A stretch of 64,000 bases of DNA from Bog-159 sp035308525 (GCA_035308525.1 DATGGM010000072.1:1-64000), one strand, 5' to 3'; counted from the first letter of the stretch, positions 51,620 through 61,543 are shown. Notes: a model not told the origin generated them from the letters alone. Made by a program: numbers and translations.

Positions 51620-52855
51620 TCACTTTCGCAGCACGATCTTGCGAATCTGCGACTCCACACGACCGCTGTCCTTCTTCTGGCCGTTATCGTCGTATGCATT
51701 CCAGCCGGTATTGGCGATGAAGTAGAACGTGCCGCCAATCAGCGTGCCATGGGTGGGCTCGCCAAGGCCGGGCGTGTTGGCTTCAAGTATTTCCTGCTTT
51801 TGCAAATCCTGGGAGAAACGGACGATCCGCTCGGGGCTGACTCCGTTTTGGACGGCCAGAAACGAGTCGCGGTAGCGATAGAACCCGTCGATGCCGCTGG
51901 CAATGACATTGGGGGCGGGTTGCAGCCACCGGACTGCGCGCGTCTTCAGGTCCATGGCCGCGATGCCGCGCACATAGTCGGCCACGTAGAGCGTCCGCTC
52001 ATCGGCCGAAAGCGCGGGAGTCTGAGGGGACCGGAACTCGCCAGGCGCGTCCAGCCGCTCCATGGCGGTGGAGCTGGCTTTCAGGCGGAGGACCGCTCCA
52101 TAGGTTCCCTCCGAAACGTAGAGATCGCCGGCGCGGCTTATGGTCATGTCGCCAAGCAGGCCTTTCACCGGAGCATCGACACGCCGCAGCAGCTCTCCCG
52201 AATCGAGGCGGAAGGCAATCAGCGCCGTCTTGTCCTTATCGGCCGGGTTGCACCGGAGGCAATTGCCGATCCAACCCGTGGCCGCCCAGAGAATGCGGCG
52301 CCGCGGGTCCACGCGCAAGGCCATCACAGGCCAGTCTGTTTTCGCGAAGACGGCGCCATCCTGCGCCACGATCTTCGCCTGGGTGACGCTGCCGATCAGA
52401 AAACGGCGCGTCTTGGGATCGTAGGCGATGTCTTCCGGCAGCAGGTCGGGTTCCGGGAGAGAGGACACTGCCGCGGCGCTGCCGAAGGGTTTTCGGTTTT
52501 GCGCCACCCGCAACAGGAGCGCGGCGAACTGCGGCGATCCGCGCAGCGAGGCAAAATCGTCATCCGCGTTGAAATCGTAGACCAGCCCCGCGGCGGCCAG
52601 AGACTGCAACTCAGTGAGCGCAGCTTCCGCATGGCCGAGTCGCGCCTCGGCGGCTGCAAGGTTGTAAAGGATGCGGGGATTGCCGGGCAGGAGTGGACGT
52701 AGTTCGAGAAGGGTATCTCGCAGCTTGGCGTAGTCCTTGGCTTGGAGGGCCTGGTGCGCCGAGTGATTCAACACCACCCAGCGCGGCTCGGATTCCGCTC
52801 CCCGCAGTGGCAGGAGGAAGAGGAAAATGGGGAGCGCAACGGCTAATTGCTTCAT
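51620..52855 (-). CDS. Secreted TPR plus beta-propeller protein
   Basis: The 411-residue protein has a signal peptide (about 19 residues). Two tetratricopeptide-like repeats follow (about 30-110, with LRPLLPGNPRILYNLAAAEA), then an SMP-30/gluconolactonase-like propeller (about 130-411) with repeated IAYDPKTRRFLIGSV-like segments. I do not see clear metal ligands of a lactonase, so a binding role is as likely as enzymatic. It is 41 bases upstream of grpE on the same strand. Confidence 0.72.
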   Translation of the reverse strand: MKQLAVALPIFLFLLPLRGAESEPRWVVLNHSAHQALQAKDYAKLRDTLLELRPLLPGNPRILYNLAAAEARLGHAEAALTELQSLAAAGLVYDFNADDDFASLRGSPQFAALLLRVAQNRKPFGSAAAVSSLPEPDLLPEDIAYDPKTRRFLIGSVTQAKIVAQDGAVFAKTDWPVMALRVDPRRRILWAATGWIGNCLRCNPADKDKTALIAFRLDSGELLRRVDAPVKGLLGDMTISRAGDLYVSEGTYGAVLRLKASSTAMERLDAPGEFRSPQTPALSADERTLYVADYVRGIAAMDLKTRAVRWLQPAPNVIASGIDGFYRYRDSFLAVQNGVSPERIVRFSQDLQKQEILEANTPGLGEPTHGTLIGGTFYFIANTGWNAYDDNGQKKDSGRVESQIRKIVLRK

Positions 52856-52926
52856 TTCAGATACGACGCGTGTTAGGCGAACTGGTTTGGGACCGGGTGT
52901 TGCGCGGTATCCTTGTTGTTCGCGTC

Positions 52927-55900
52927 ATGCCCGAACGCCTGCGCCGTTCCGACTACCGCTTCCTGGCCACCTGCTGCCTGCTCCTGGCAGCCACCGTCTG
53001 GTTCTCCGCGCGCTATTTCTACCGCGCATTTCCGGAAGCCTCCATCGATTTTCGGGTGACCCGCGAGCAGGCCCGTACGCTGGCCGAAAGGTTTCTCGCG
53101 GCGCAGGGGCTGCGCGTGGACGGCTATCGCCTGGCGTCGCGCTTTAGTTACGACGACACCGCCAAAACGTTCCTGGAGCGCGAACTTGGCCTGGAGAAAG
53201 CCAACCGCCTGATGAGCACGCGGGTGCGCCTGTGGCGATGGTCCTGGCGCTGGTTCCGCCCGCTGCAGAAGGAAGAGTTCCGCGTGGACATCACCACCGC
53301 GGGAGAGTTTGCCGGCTTCGAGCACGAGATTCCCGAAGCCGCCGCGCGACCCAGCCTGCCGGCCGATCAGGCGCGCCTCGCGGCTGAGCGGTTCCTGAGA
53401 GACACCCTTAACCGCGACCCGGCGGGGCTCGATTTTGTGGAGGGATCCAGCGTGATCCGCCCGGCGCGCACGGACCATACGTTCACCTGGAAAGAGCACG
53501 GCTTCGCCATCTGGGACGCCAGCCATGGTTCGGACGCGAACGACCCCAGCTACCGCTTCCAGGTGACGGTGCTCGGCAGCGAAGTGGGCGCATACCGGGA
53601 ATACCTGAAGGTCCCCGAAACGTGGCAGCGCGCGTACCAGGAGCTGCGGTCGCGCAATGTCACCGCCGAAACCGTGGATGCCGGATGCATGATGCTGCTG
53701 GCGGCCGGCCTGCTGGTCACGATTCTGCAGCGCGTGCGCGCCCGCGACGTTCGCTGGCGGCTGGCCGCGGCGGTGGGCGGCACGGGAGCGTTGCTCTACT
53801 TCCTGGCAAATTGGAACGCGCACCCGCTGGCGGAGTTTTCCTATCCCACTACGGATTCCTATGCCAGCTTCCTGGCGCAGCAGTTTCTGCGCGATCTCAC
53901 CGGCGCCCTGGGAGCCGGCGGATTGCTCTTCGCTCTCACGGCCGGCGCCGAGCCGCTCTATCGCGAGCGTTACCGCGCGCTGCTTCCGCCGGGCATGATC
54001 TTCAGCACGCGCGGCCTGCGCAGCAAACAGTTCTTTATCGGCACGATCCTGGGGATCACGCTGGCGGGCATCTTCGTCGCATACCAGACAGCTTTCTACA
54101 TGGTGGCGTATCGATTCGGCGCCTGGTCGCCCGCCGACGTGCCTTACGACGATCTGCTGAATACGCGCCTGCCCTGGCTTTTCGTGCTGCTCACCGGATT
54201 CCTGCCGGCCGTCTCCGAAGAGTTCCTGTTCCGCATGTTTGCCATTCCCTTCCTGTCGAAACTGCTGCGGTACGTGCCCCTCGCGGTGGTGCTGGCGGCG
54301 TTCATCTGGGGTTTCGGGCACGCGGGCTACCCGCAGCAGCCGTTCTGGATCCGCGGCGTAGAGGTGGGGATTGGCGGCGTCGCACTGGGCTTGATCATGC
54401 TGCGCTGGGGCATCCTGCCGACGCTGGTGTGGCATTACTCCGTGGACGCGATGTACTCGGCGCTGCTGCTGGTGCGCTCGCATCATCCCTATTTCGTTCT
54501 CTCCGGAGCGGCCTGCGCAGGCATTATGGTGCTGCCGGCAGTGATCGCGGGGCTGGCCTATCTGCGCCACGGCGGGTTTGTGACGGTCGCGCAGCCGGCG
54601 CCTGTGGAAGCGCCGCCCGAAGCGCCCGTCGTCGAGCCTCTGGCCCTGTCAAATGAAAGTCTGCCCTACGCCCCCTGGTCAGCGCAGCGCCGCCTGGCTG
54701 CTCTGGGTGTTGTCATAGCAGTCGCCGTAGCGCTGGCCGCGACGCACGTCCAGGATTTTGGCGGCGAACCGCACTTCGCGCTGGATGCCGCGCGCGCCCA
54801 GGCCGCGGCCACGGCGTTCGCGCCGCGCGTGGGATTCAATCCAGCGGGCTATCGCAGCGCGGTCTCGCCGGTCACCGAGTGGGACGATACCGATGCGCGC
54901 CTGGCCGGCAAATACTTCGTCGAGCGCCGCGATATCGCTTACGTGGCCAATGCGTTTCACCGCCTGGTGCCCCTGCATGCGTGGCGCGTCCGTTTCTTCA
55001 AGCCGCTGCAGCGCGAGGAGATGCAGATTTCCATCGACCCGGAAGACGGCCGCGTCATTGAATTCGACCATATCTTCCCTGAAGACCAGGCCGGCGCCGA
55101 TCTGTCCCCGGATGCGGCCCGCGACCTGGTGTCGCATACGCCCGGCCTGCCCTCGCTCGAGGGATTCGATCTCAAAGAGAGCAGTTCAGAGAAGAAGAAG
55201 GCGCGCCGGGACCACTCGCTAGTCTTCGAAGCCCGGCCCGGCGATCCGCGCAATCTGGACGCGGCGCGTTTCCGTATCCGTGTGACGGTGGCGGGCGACC
55301 GCGTGGCATCATCGAGCCCGTTCTGGAAGCTGCCCGAAACCTTCGAGCGCGCCCGCGAACAGCGCAATGCGCTCTCCTACGTGCTGCTGCTGCTGCGAAT
55401 TGGGGTGACCGCCGGCGTGCTGGTGTTCGGTATCTGGCTGTTGATCGAGCGTACCCGCCAGCGCACTCTGCGCTGGAGCCGCGCATTGTGGATCGCGCTG
55501 CCGCTAGGGTTGATTACGCTGTGCGGCATGGCTCTGACTTTTCCGCTCCTCTTCAGCCAATATCCCACTACTTTTGCCTTGGAATCGTTCGAGGCCACCA
55601 TGGGTGTTGGATTGTTCATTGCGGCGGTGGCGCTGTTCATTGGGCTGGCATGCTGCGCCGCGCTCATCCTGGCGCTCCGCCCGGATGCTACGGCCGTATT
55701 TCGCCCGGCAAACCGGCGCGTAGGAGGGCTGGATGCCGTGATCGCCGCCGGACTGGCCGCCGTAGGGATAATCGGGCTGGATCGCGTGCACTGGCTGCTG
55801 ATCGGCCGGTTTCATCCGCAGGCGCTGCTCTCGGCCGGCGCGCAGGCCGCTTTTGCCACGCTTGCACCGTCGGTTTCCGGAATCGCCTCAGCCTGCCAGG

Positions 55901-56301
55901 AGACTCTCTACTGGCTGGCGCTGCTGGTCTTGATCGCGTATCTTGTCGAGCGTCTGGAACGCTGGCCTGGCGCCGCTATCCTGGCGGGGTTGGTGGCAGC
56001 CGCCGGCCTGATTCCCGGGACAGTTCACACGGCCGGCGAGTTCCTGCTCTATTACGGCATCCGGCTTATGTATCTGGCCGCCGCGGTGCTGTTCGTCAAA
56101 TACGTCGCCCGCCGGAACTACCTGGCCTATCTGCTGGCTGCCTGGACTCTGTCACTGCTCGGGAAGGGCGCGGACCTGATCTCGCAGCCCGCCGCTTCCC
56201 TGCGCGTTCAGGGGAGCATCCTGATCGCCCTGCTGGCAGGGACCCTGGTGTGGGCCGTCGCGCCGGCGCTGGTTGCGGGACGAAAGCCGCGTACTACTTA
56301 G
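52927..56301 (+). CDS. Giant CPBP-family intramembrane protease with duplicated extracytoplasmic domains
   Basis: The ATG at 52927 gives 1124 residues, about four times a usual CPBP protease; the frame back to 52693 overlaps the divergent gene. Motifs of the CPBP family are clear: EExxxR at 431-436 (SEEFLFR), His465 in GFGHAGY and HYSVD at 503-507. Two periplasmic domains of about 150 residues (about 38-225 and 610-800) resemble each other (LRVDGYRL and FNPAGYRS; RPLQKEEFRVDI and KPLQREEMQISI) and look PepSY-like. A second set of helices follows to the end. CPBP enzymes cleave membrane proteins or prenylated tails; the substrate here is unknown. Confidence 0.83.
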   Translation: MPERLRRSDYRFLATCCLLLAATVWFSARYFYRAFPEASIDFRVTREQARTLAERFLAAQGLRVDGYRLASRFSYDDTAKTFLERELGLEKANRLMSTRVRLWRWSWRWFRPLQKEEFRVDITTAGEFAGFEHEIPEAAARPSLPADQARLAAERFLRDTLNRDPAGLDFVEGSSVIRPARTDHTFTWKEHGFAIWDASHGSDANDPSYRFQVTVLGSEVGAYREYLKVPETWQRAYQELRSRNVTAETVDAGCMMLLAAGLLVTILQRVRARDVRWRLAAAVGGTGALLYFLANWNAHPLAEFSYPTTDSYASFLAQQFLRDLTGALGAGGLLFALTAGAEPLYRERYRALLPPGMIFSTRGLRSKQFFIGTILGITLAGIFVAYQTAFYMVAYRFGAWSPADVPYDDLLNTRLPWLFVLLTGFLPAVSEEFLFRMFAIPFLSKLLRYVPLAVVLAAFIWGFGHAGYPQQPFWIRGVEVGIGGVALGLIMLRWGILPTLVWHYSVDAMYSALLLVRSHHPYFVLSGAACAGIMVLPAVIAGLAYLRHGGFVTVAQPAPVEAPPEAPVVEPLALSNESLPYAPWSAQRRLAALGVVIAVAVALAATHVQDFGGEPHFALDAARAQAAATAFAPRVGFNPAGYRSAVSPVTEWDDTDARLAGKYFVERRDIAYVANAFHRLVPLHAWRVRFFKPLQREEMQISIDPEDGRVIEFDHIFPEDQAGADLSPDAARDLVSHTPGLPSLEGFDLKESSSEKKKARRDHSLVFEARPGDPRNLDAARFRIRVTVAGDRVASSSPFWKLPETFERAREQRNALSYVLLLLRIGVTAGVLVFGIWLLIERTRQRTLRWSRALWIALPLGLITLCGMALTFPLLFSQYPTTFALESFEATMGVGLFIAAVALFIGLACCAALILALRPDATAVFRPANRRVGGLDAVIAAGLAAVGIIGLDRVHWLLIGRFHPQALLSAGAQAAFATLAPSVSGIASACQETLYWLALLVLIAYLVERLERWPGAAILAGLVAAAGLIPGTVHTAGEFLLYYGIRLMYLAAAVLFVKYVARRNYLAYLLAAWTLSLLGKGADLISQPAASLRVQGSILIALLAGTLVWAVAPALVAGRKPRTT

Positions 56302-56351
56302 AGGCTACGTCGCGCCCGCCAGCCGTCTGCTACCTTATATTTTCAAGGATT

Positions 56352-57635
56352 ATGACAACTATCGTTCGAGTTACGGGCCGGGAAATCCTGGATTCACGGG
56401 GCAACCCCACGGTGGAAGCAGATGTTTACCTGGCCGATGGCAGCATGGGAAGGGCGGCTGTGCCCTCCGGTGCTTCTACTGGAGAGCACGAAGCCGTGGA
56501 ACTGCGCGACGGCGACAAATCGCGCTATTTGGGCAAGGGCACGCAAGCGGCGGTCAGCCATGTCAATGGCGAGATCGCTCAGAGTCTGCATGGCAAGGAC
56601 GCCGCGCAGCAGGCCGAGATCGATCATTTGATGATCGAGCTCGACGGCACGCCCAACAAGGGCCGCCTGGGCGCCAACGCTATTCTGGCCGTTTCCATGG
56701 CCGCGGCGCGCGCGGCGGCCGCCGCGCAGCATACTCCCTTGTTCCGGTATTTGGGCGGCGCCGGCGCGCGCGTGCTCCCCGTACCCATGATGAACGTGTT
56801 GAACGGCGGCGCGCACGCGGACAACTCCGTCGACGTGCAGGAGTTCATGATCGCGCCTTTCGGCGCCGCGAAGTTCTCCGAAGCCCTGCGCATGGGCGTG
56901 GAGGTCTTTCACACGCTCAAGAAGGTGCTGAAGAAGCGCGGCTATTCCACCGCCGTGGGCGATGAAGGCGGCTTCGCGCCTAACCTGAAATCCAATGTAG
57001 AGGCGCTGGAGTGCCTGCTGGAAGGCATCTCCCAGGCCGGATACAAGCCCGGCGAGCAGGTGGGCATCTGCCTGGATCCCGCCTCCAGCGAGTTCTTCCA
57101 GGACGGCAAGTACATTTTCAAGAAATCCGACAACAGCCAGCGGAATTCCGAGCAGATGGTGGAATTCTGGGCCGATTGGGTGCGCCAATACCCGGCCATC
57201 GTGTCAATCGAAGACGGCATGTCGGAAGAAGATTGGGACGGCTGGAAGGCGCTCACGGATGCATTGGGCGGCAGGATTCAACTGGTGGGCGACGATATCT
57301 TCGTCACCAATCCCGCCATCTTCAAGCGCGGCATCGAGCGCGGCATCGCCAACTCGATTCTGATCAAGCTGAACCAGATCGGATCCGTCACCGAGACCCT
57401 GGAAGCCATGCACATGGCCTCGGTGGCGAATTACACGGCGGTGGTTTCGCACCGCTCGGGCGAGACCGAAGACCCCTTCATCGCGGACCTGGTGGTGGCC
57501 ACCAACGCGGGCCAGATCAAGACCGGATCCGCCAGCCGCACGGATCGCATCGCCAAGTACAATCAGTTGCTGCGCATCGAAGAGCGCCTGGGCGGCGCCG
57601 CTCAGTTTGCCGGACGGAAAGCGTTCCGCCGCTAG
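56352..57635 (+). CDS. eno: Enolase
   Basis: Enolase converts 2-phosphoglycerate to phosphoenolpyruvate. The 427-residue protein starts at the ATG at 56352, so that the frame opens with TTIVRVTGREILDSRGNPT. Signatures are GANAILAVSMA, VGDEGGFAPN, the DDIFVTN segment, LIKLNQIGSVTET and SHRSGETEDP. The frame is open for 860 bases further upstream through the CPBP gene, but only the region after 56352 is enolase. gpmA follows 12 bases downstream, so the two neighbouring glycolytic steps are one operon. Confidence 0.97.
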   Translation: MTTIVRVTGREILDSRGNPTVEADVYLADGSMGRAAVPSGASTGEHEAVELRDGDKSRYLGKGTQAAVSHVNGEIAQSLHGKDAAQQAEIDHLMIELDGTPNKGRLGANAILAVSMAAARAAAAAQHTPLFRYLGGAGARVLPVPMMNVLNGGAHADNSVDVQEFMIAPFGAAKFSEALRMGVEVFHTLKKVLKKRGYSTAVGDEGGFAPNLKSNVEALECLLEGISQAGYKPGEQVGICLDPASSEFFQDGKYIFKKSDNSQRNSEQMVEFWADWVRQYPAIVSIEDGMSEEDWDGWKALTDALGGRIQLVGDDIFVTNPAIFKRGIERGIANSILIKLNQIGSVTETLEAMHMASVANYTAVVSHRSGETEDPFIADLVVATNAGQIKTGSASRTDRIAKYNQLLRIEERLGGAAQFAGRKAFRR

Positions 57636-57647
57636 GAGCATCCCCAC

Positions 57648-58394
57648 ATGCACAAACTTGTATTGCTGCGCCACGGCGAGAGCACCTGGAACAGAGAGAA
57701 CCGCTTCACCGGTTGGACCGATGTGGATCTTTCCGAAAAGGGCCGCCAGGAGGCCCAAGAAGCCGGCGCGGTGTTGAAAGCGGAAGGCTTGGCTTTCGAT
57801 GTGGCCTACACCTCGCTGCTGAAGCGCGCCATCCGGACGTTGTGGATGACCCTCGACGAACTGGACCTGATGTGGATTCCGGTGCACCGTTCGTGGCGCT
57901 TGAACGAGCGCCACTACGGCGCGCTGCAAGGTCTGAACAAATCCGAGACGGCCGCCAAATTTGGAGAAGACCAGGTGAAGATCTGGCGCCGCAGCTACGA
58001 CGTGCCGCCGCCGCCCCTGACCCCGGATGACGAACGCTATCCCGGCCGCGATCCGCGCTATGCAGACCTGACCGCCCAGGAATTGCCCCTGACCGAGTGC
58101 TTGAAAGACACCGTAAACCGGTTCCTGCCCTACTGGCACACCACCATTGCACCCTCGGTGCGTGCCGGCCGGCGCGTGCTGATCGCGGCGCACGGCAACA
58201 GCCTGCGGGCTCTGGTGAAGTATCTGGACAATGTGCCGGAGGATGCTATCGTGGGCCTGAACATCCCCACCGGGATGCCGCTGGTCTATGAGCTCGCAGA
58301 CGACCTGAAGCCGGTGCGCAGCTACTACCTGGGCGATCCCGACAAAGTGAAGGCGGCCATGGAAGCGGTGGCCGCTCAAGGGAAGAAGAAGTAA
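57648..58394 (+). CDS. gpmA: 2,3-bisphosphoglycerate-dependent phosphoglycerate mutase
   Basis: The 248-residue protein has the histidine phosphatase motif RHGEST with His9 as phospho-His, the NRFTGWTDVDLSEKG segment, RHYGALQGLNK and the second His in AAHGNSLRAL. It interconverts 3- and 2-phosphoglycerate, the step before enolase. An AGGAG overlapping the enolase stop serves as ribosome site. Confidence 0.96.
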   Translation: MHKLVLLRHGESTWNRENRFTGWTDVDLSEKGRQEAQEAGAVLKAEGLAFDVAYTSLLKRAIRTLWMTLDELDLMWIPVHRSWRLNERHYGALQGLNKSETAAKFGEDQVKIWRRSYDVPPPPLTPDDERYPGRDPRYADLTAQELPLTECLKDTVNRFLPYWHTTIAPSVRAGRRVLIAAHGNSLRALVKYLDNVPEDAIVGLNIPTGMPLVYELADDLKPVRSYYLGDPDKVKAAMEAVAAQGKKK

Positions 58395-58403
58395 CCGGGT
58401 GGG

Positions 58404-59288
58404 CTATGCTGCGTCGCGGTCGGCCAGCACGCTGGTGACTCTGGCCACTTTCACGCCCTTGGCTACACCCAAGAACCGCAGAATCTGGATTTGGATCCAG
58501 GAGAAATCGAATTCGTACCAGGCCAGCCCGTGCCGCGCCGATGTCGGATGCGCGTGGTGATTGTTGTGCCAGCCCTCGCCGAACGTAATCAGCGCTACCC
58601 ACCACGAGTTGCGTGAATCGTCGCGCGTGTCGAACCGGCGGTAGCCCCACATGTGCGTAGCGGAGTTCACCAGCCAGGTCGCGTGCAGACCGATCACTGT
58701 CCGCAGGCAGACGCCCCACAGGAACATCGAGAGACCGCCGATCGCGAATAGCACTCCCCCCAGCACCACGTTCGGAACCCAGTGGTAATCGTTCAGCCAG
58801 ATGTAGAACCGGTGCTTGGCCAGGTCGGGGGCGTATTTGGACATCAATTTGGTGTTGTTGTGCTTGGCTTCGCCCAGCAGAATCCAACCCACGTGCGCCC
58901 ACCAGCCGCCCTCCCGCGGCGAGTGCGGATCGCCGGGCATGTCGGATTTCTGATGGTGGATACGGTGGGTGGCCACCCAAAAGATCGGGCCGCCTTCGAA
59001 CGTCATGGCGCCGCACATCGCAAACAAATACTCCAGCGCCAGCGGCACCTGATACGACCTGTGGGTATGCAGCCGGTGATAGCCCATGCTGATCCCCAGG
59101 CCGGTGGCGAACCACAACAGGAACAGCATCACCGCCAGATTCACCCAACTGAACATAAACAAAGCGGCAATAGCGCCAATGTGCAGCAGGACCAGCACCA
59201 GGGTGGTGGGCCAGTTCAAAGGCTGCTTGGTGCTTGGAAACTCGATCAACTCCGGGCTATGGGTACTCTGAGCGATTACGGTGGGCAC
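58404..59288 (-). CDS. Acyl-CoA/acyl-lipid delta-9-type fatty acid desaturase
   Basis: The 294-residue membrane protein has the three His boxes of the diiron desaturases: HRLHTH, HRIHH and HNNHH (GWHNNHHAHP). About four helices are present, with GLGISMGYHRLHTH matching stearoyl-CoA desaturase-like enzymes. It introduces a cis double bond to keep membranes fluid. The start is GTG at 59288. It faces the acyl-CoA carboxylase genes across a 180-base gap that holds a TACAAT (59444-59449) for the carboxylase side. Confidence 0.92.
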   Translation of the reverse strand: MPTVIAQSTHSPELIEFPSTKQPLNWPTTLVLVLLHIGAIAALFMFSWVNLAVMLFLLWFATGLGISMGYHRLHTHRSYQVPLALEYLFAMCGAMTFEGGPIFWVATHRIHHQKSDMPGDPHSPREGGWWAHVGWILLGEAKHNNTKLMSKYAPDLAKHRFYIWLNDYHWVPNVVLGGVLFAIGGLSMFLWGVCLRTVIGLHATWLVNSATHMWGYRRFDTRDDSRNSWWVALITFGEGWHNNHHAHPTSARHGLAWYEFDFSWIQIQILRFLGVAKGVKVARVTSVLADRDAA

Positions 59289-59468
59289 GATGATTTTAAG
59301 CTAACACCCGGCCTTTGAGAGTTTTGTAAGACTTATGTAATATCGGCATGGCCGGTGGATAGCAGTGGCCGGCCGGCCGCTGGAGGAATCGGCCGCCCCG
59401 GCGGCGTCACGGCCGATACCGGATACGCACATCCGAAAAGGGCTACAATGGGGTGTCGGATACCCCCT

Positions 59469-61019
59469 ATGGAAGCCCTGACCAAGGAACGGATTCGCGA
59501 GCTCGGGCGTGTCAAGGAACGCCTGCAGCTCGGCGGCGGCGCCGATCGTCTCGAAAAGCAGCACAGTTCCGGAAAGCTGACAGCGCGCGAACGCCTCGCC
59601 TTGTTGCTGGATCGCCGATCGTTCCGGGAGGCGGGTCTGTTCGCCATGCACAACGCCCGGCTCTTCGGCATGGATGGCAAAGATTTGCCGGCGGACGGCG
59701 TGGTCACCGGCAGGGGCCGTATCGATGGCCGCCTGGTGCACGTTGCCAGCCAGGACTTCACCGTCGCGGGCGGTTCGGCGGGCGAGGTGCATGCCCGCAA
59801 AATCGCCGACACCATGAAGGCTTCCCTAAAGACCGGCTCGCCATTCATCTTCATCAACGATTCCGGCGGCGCGCGCGTCCAGGAAGGCGTCGGCAGCCTG
59901 TCGGGATATGCCCGTATCTTTTACCAGAATGTGATGCTCTCCGGCGTGGTGCCGCAGATTTCTCTGATCTGCGGGCCGTGCGCGGGCGGCGCCGCCTATA
60001 GCCCGGCGCTCACCGACTTCATCATCCAGACTCGCGACGCGCAGATGTTCATCACTGGTCCCGCGGTCATCAAGCAGGTGACCGGTGAAATCGTATCGGC
60101 CGAAGAACTCGGCGGGCCGCGGGCGCAAATGAATAAATCCGGCGTGGTGCATTTCGTCGCGGAGAACGACGCGGAAGCCGTCAAGATCTGCCAGCGGCTG
60201 CTCTCGTTCCTGCCCTGCAATAATCTCGAAGAGCCGCGCCATCTGGACCCCGGAAGCACGCCGCGCGACGATGACGAGCTGAACGAGATCATTCCCGCCG
60301 ATCCCAGGATCGCCTACGACGTGACCGAGATCGTGAAGCGCGTGGTGGATCGCGCCGATTTCCTGGAAGTACAAGCCGAGTTCGCAAAGAATATCGTGAT
60401 CGGCTTCGGAAGGGTCCGCGGCCGGCCGGTGGGCGTGATCGCCAATCAGCCGTCGGTCATGGCGGGCGCGCTGGATATCGATGGTTCCGATAAAGCCGCA
60501 CGGTTCGTGCGATTCTGCAACGCCTTTAATATTCCGTTAATCACATTCGTCGACATCCCGGGATTTCTGCCGGGTGTCGACCAGGAATATGGCGGAATTA
60601 TCCGCCACGGAGCCAAGCTGTTATTCGCTTATGCCGCCGCGACCGTTCCCAAAATTACCGTGATTCTGCGCAAGGCCTACGGCGGCGGGTACATCGCCAT
60701 GTGCTCCAAGGACCTGGGCGCGGATTGCATTCTGGCTTGGCCCTCGGCCGAGATCGCCGTCATGGGGTCGGAGGCCGCCGTGGAAGTGCTCTACCGGCGC
60801 GAACTGGCCGCCGCGCAGGACAACGGCTCCAAGCGGCAGGAGCTCGTGAAGCAGTTCTCGGACACATTTGCGACACCTTACGCGGCGGCCGGCCAGCGCC
60901 TCGTGGATGACGTGATCGAACCGGCCCAGACACGCCTGCACGTGGCCGAGGCCCTGGAGGCGTTGGCCGCTAAACGCGACTGGCGCCCGCAAAAAAAACA
61001 CGGGTTGATCCCGTTATAG
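59469..61019 (+). CDS. Acyl-CoA carboxylase carboxyltransferase (beta) subunit
   Basis: The 516-residue protein belongs to the propionyl-/acetyl-CoA carboxylase beta family. It has the crotonase-like halves with FINDSGGARVQEG, the oxyanion Gly-Gly segments ICGPCAGGAAYSPA and RKAYGGGYIAM, and AVMGSEAAVEVL. The residue that in S. coelicolor PccB is Asp422 and favours propionyl-CoA appears to be Ile here (GGYIAM), which may widen or shift the acyl preference; this alignment is by eye. The ATG at 59469 has no strong ribosome site; the frame back to 59355 is not convincing. The biotin carrier follows after 7 bases. Confidence 0.92.
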   Translation: MEALTKERIRELGRVKERLQLGGGADRLEKQHSSGKLTARERLALLLDRRSFREAGLFAMHNARLFGMDGKDLPADGVVTGRGRIDGRLVHVASQDFTVAGGSAGEVHARKIADTMKASLKTGSPFIFINDSGGARVQEGVGSLSGYARIFYQNVMLSGVVPQISLICGPCAGGAAYSPALTDFIIQTRDAQMFITGPAVIKQVTGEIVSAEELGGPRAQMNKSGVVHFVAENDAEAVKICQRLLSFLPCNNLEEPRHLDPGSTPRDDDELNEIIPADPRIAYDVTEIVKRVVDRADFLEVQAEFAKNIVIGFGRVRGRPVGVIANQPSVMAGALDIDGSDKAARFVRFCNAFNIPLITFVDIPGFLPGVDQEYGGIIRHGAKLLFAYAAATVPKITVILRKAYGGGYIAMCSKDLGADCILAWPSAEIAVMGSEAAVEVLYRRELAAAQDNGSKRQELVKQFSDTFATPYAAAGQRLVDDVIEPAQTRLHVAEALEALAAKRDWRPQKKHGLIPL

Positions 61020-61026
61020 CGCCAAC

Positions 61027-61482
61027 ATGTCTACCGAAGAAGAAACACCCCGGGCCGCGGCCGCAGCCGTGGGAGACCATGCCAGTCTGTGGGCGCGCCA
61101 GGGACGCGCGGCCATTCGGGGATCGCACAGCTTGGGTGCGCCTCTCGCCAGATGGACGCCCGATCTGACGGAACCATCCGCCGAGCCAACCGGCGTTCCG
61201 GACGCCGGGAATGGACCGCAGATCGCCATCCCGGTGCTACCCATCCGCGCGCAGCGCAGGACGCCGGAGGATTATATCTGCCGCAGCCCCATCACGGGCA
61301 TGGTCATCGCCGTGACAGCGTCCGCGGGGCTGCCTGTCACCCGGAATCAATCCCTGATCGTGATCGAGGCCATGAAGATGGAGAATCACGTCAAGCCGGC
61401 CATGGATGGCGTGGTGAAGATCGTACACGTGGCGGCCGGCGAAGCGGTTAAGGCTGGACAGGTGCTCTTCGAACTGGCCTGA
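61027..61482 (+). CDS. Biotin carboxyl carrier protein
   Basis: The 151-residue protein has a Pro/Ala-rich, probably flexible N-terminus and a C-terminal biotinyl domain with the modified Lys117 in IEAMKMENH. It carries carboxylated biotin from a carboxylase to the transferase gene just upstream. A biotin carboxylase gene is not in the window and must be elsewhere. The gap to the next gene holds a T-rich run and nothing else clear. Confidence 0.9.
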   Translation: MSTEEETPRAAAAAVGDHASLWARQGRAAIRGSHSLGAPLARWTPDLTEPSAEPTGVPDAGNGPQIAIPVLPIRAQRRTPEDYICRSPITGMVIAVTASAGLPVTRNQSLIVIEAMKMENHVKPAMDGVVKIVHVAAGEAVKAGQVLFELA

Positions 61483-61543
61483 CCCTCCTTGTCTTTTTTA
61501 CGATACACTGAAATCTTTACGGGACAACCGCTCCCCATCCCAT

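Noticed and set aside
52873..54570. Minus-strand open frame of 565 codons
   Set aside because: Antisense to the CPBP protease with its intact motifs; low-complexity His/Arg/Gln content.
55488..56351. Upstream in-frame extension of enolase
   Set aside because: It overlaps the CPBP gene in another frame, is Arg/Gly-rich, and enolase homology begins at 56352.
59360..59440. GGCCGGCCGGCC palindromic stretch before the carboxyltransferase gene
   Set aside because: It is simple GC-rich self-complementarity, with no repeat elsewhere or terminator T-run.
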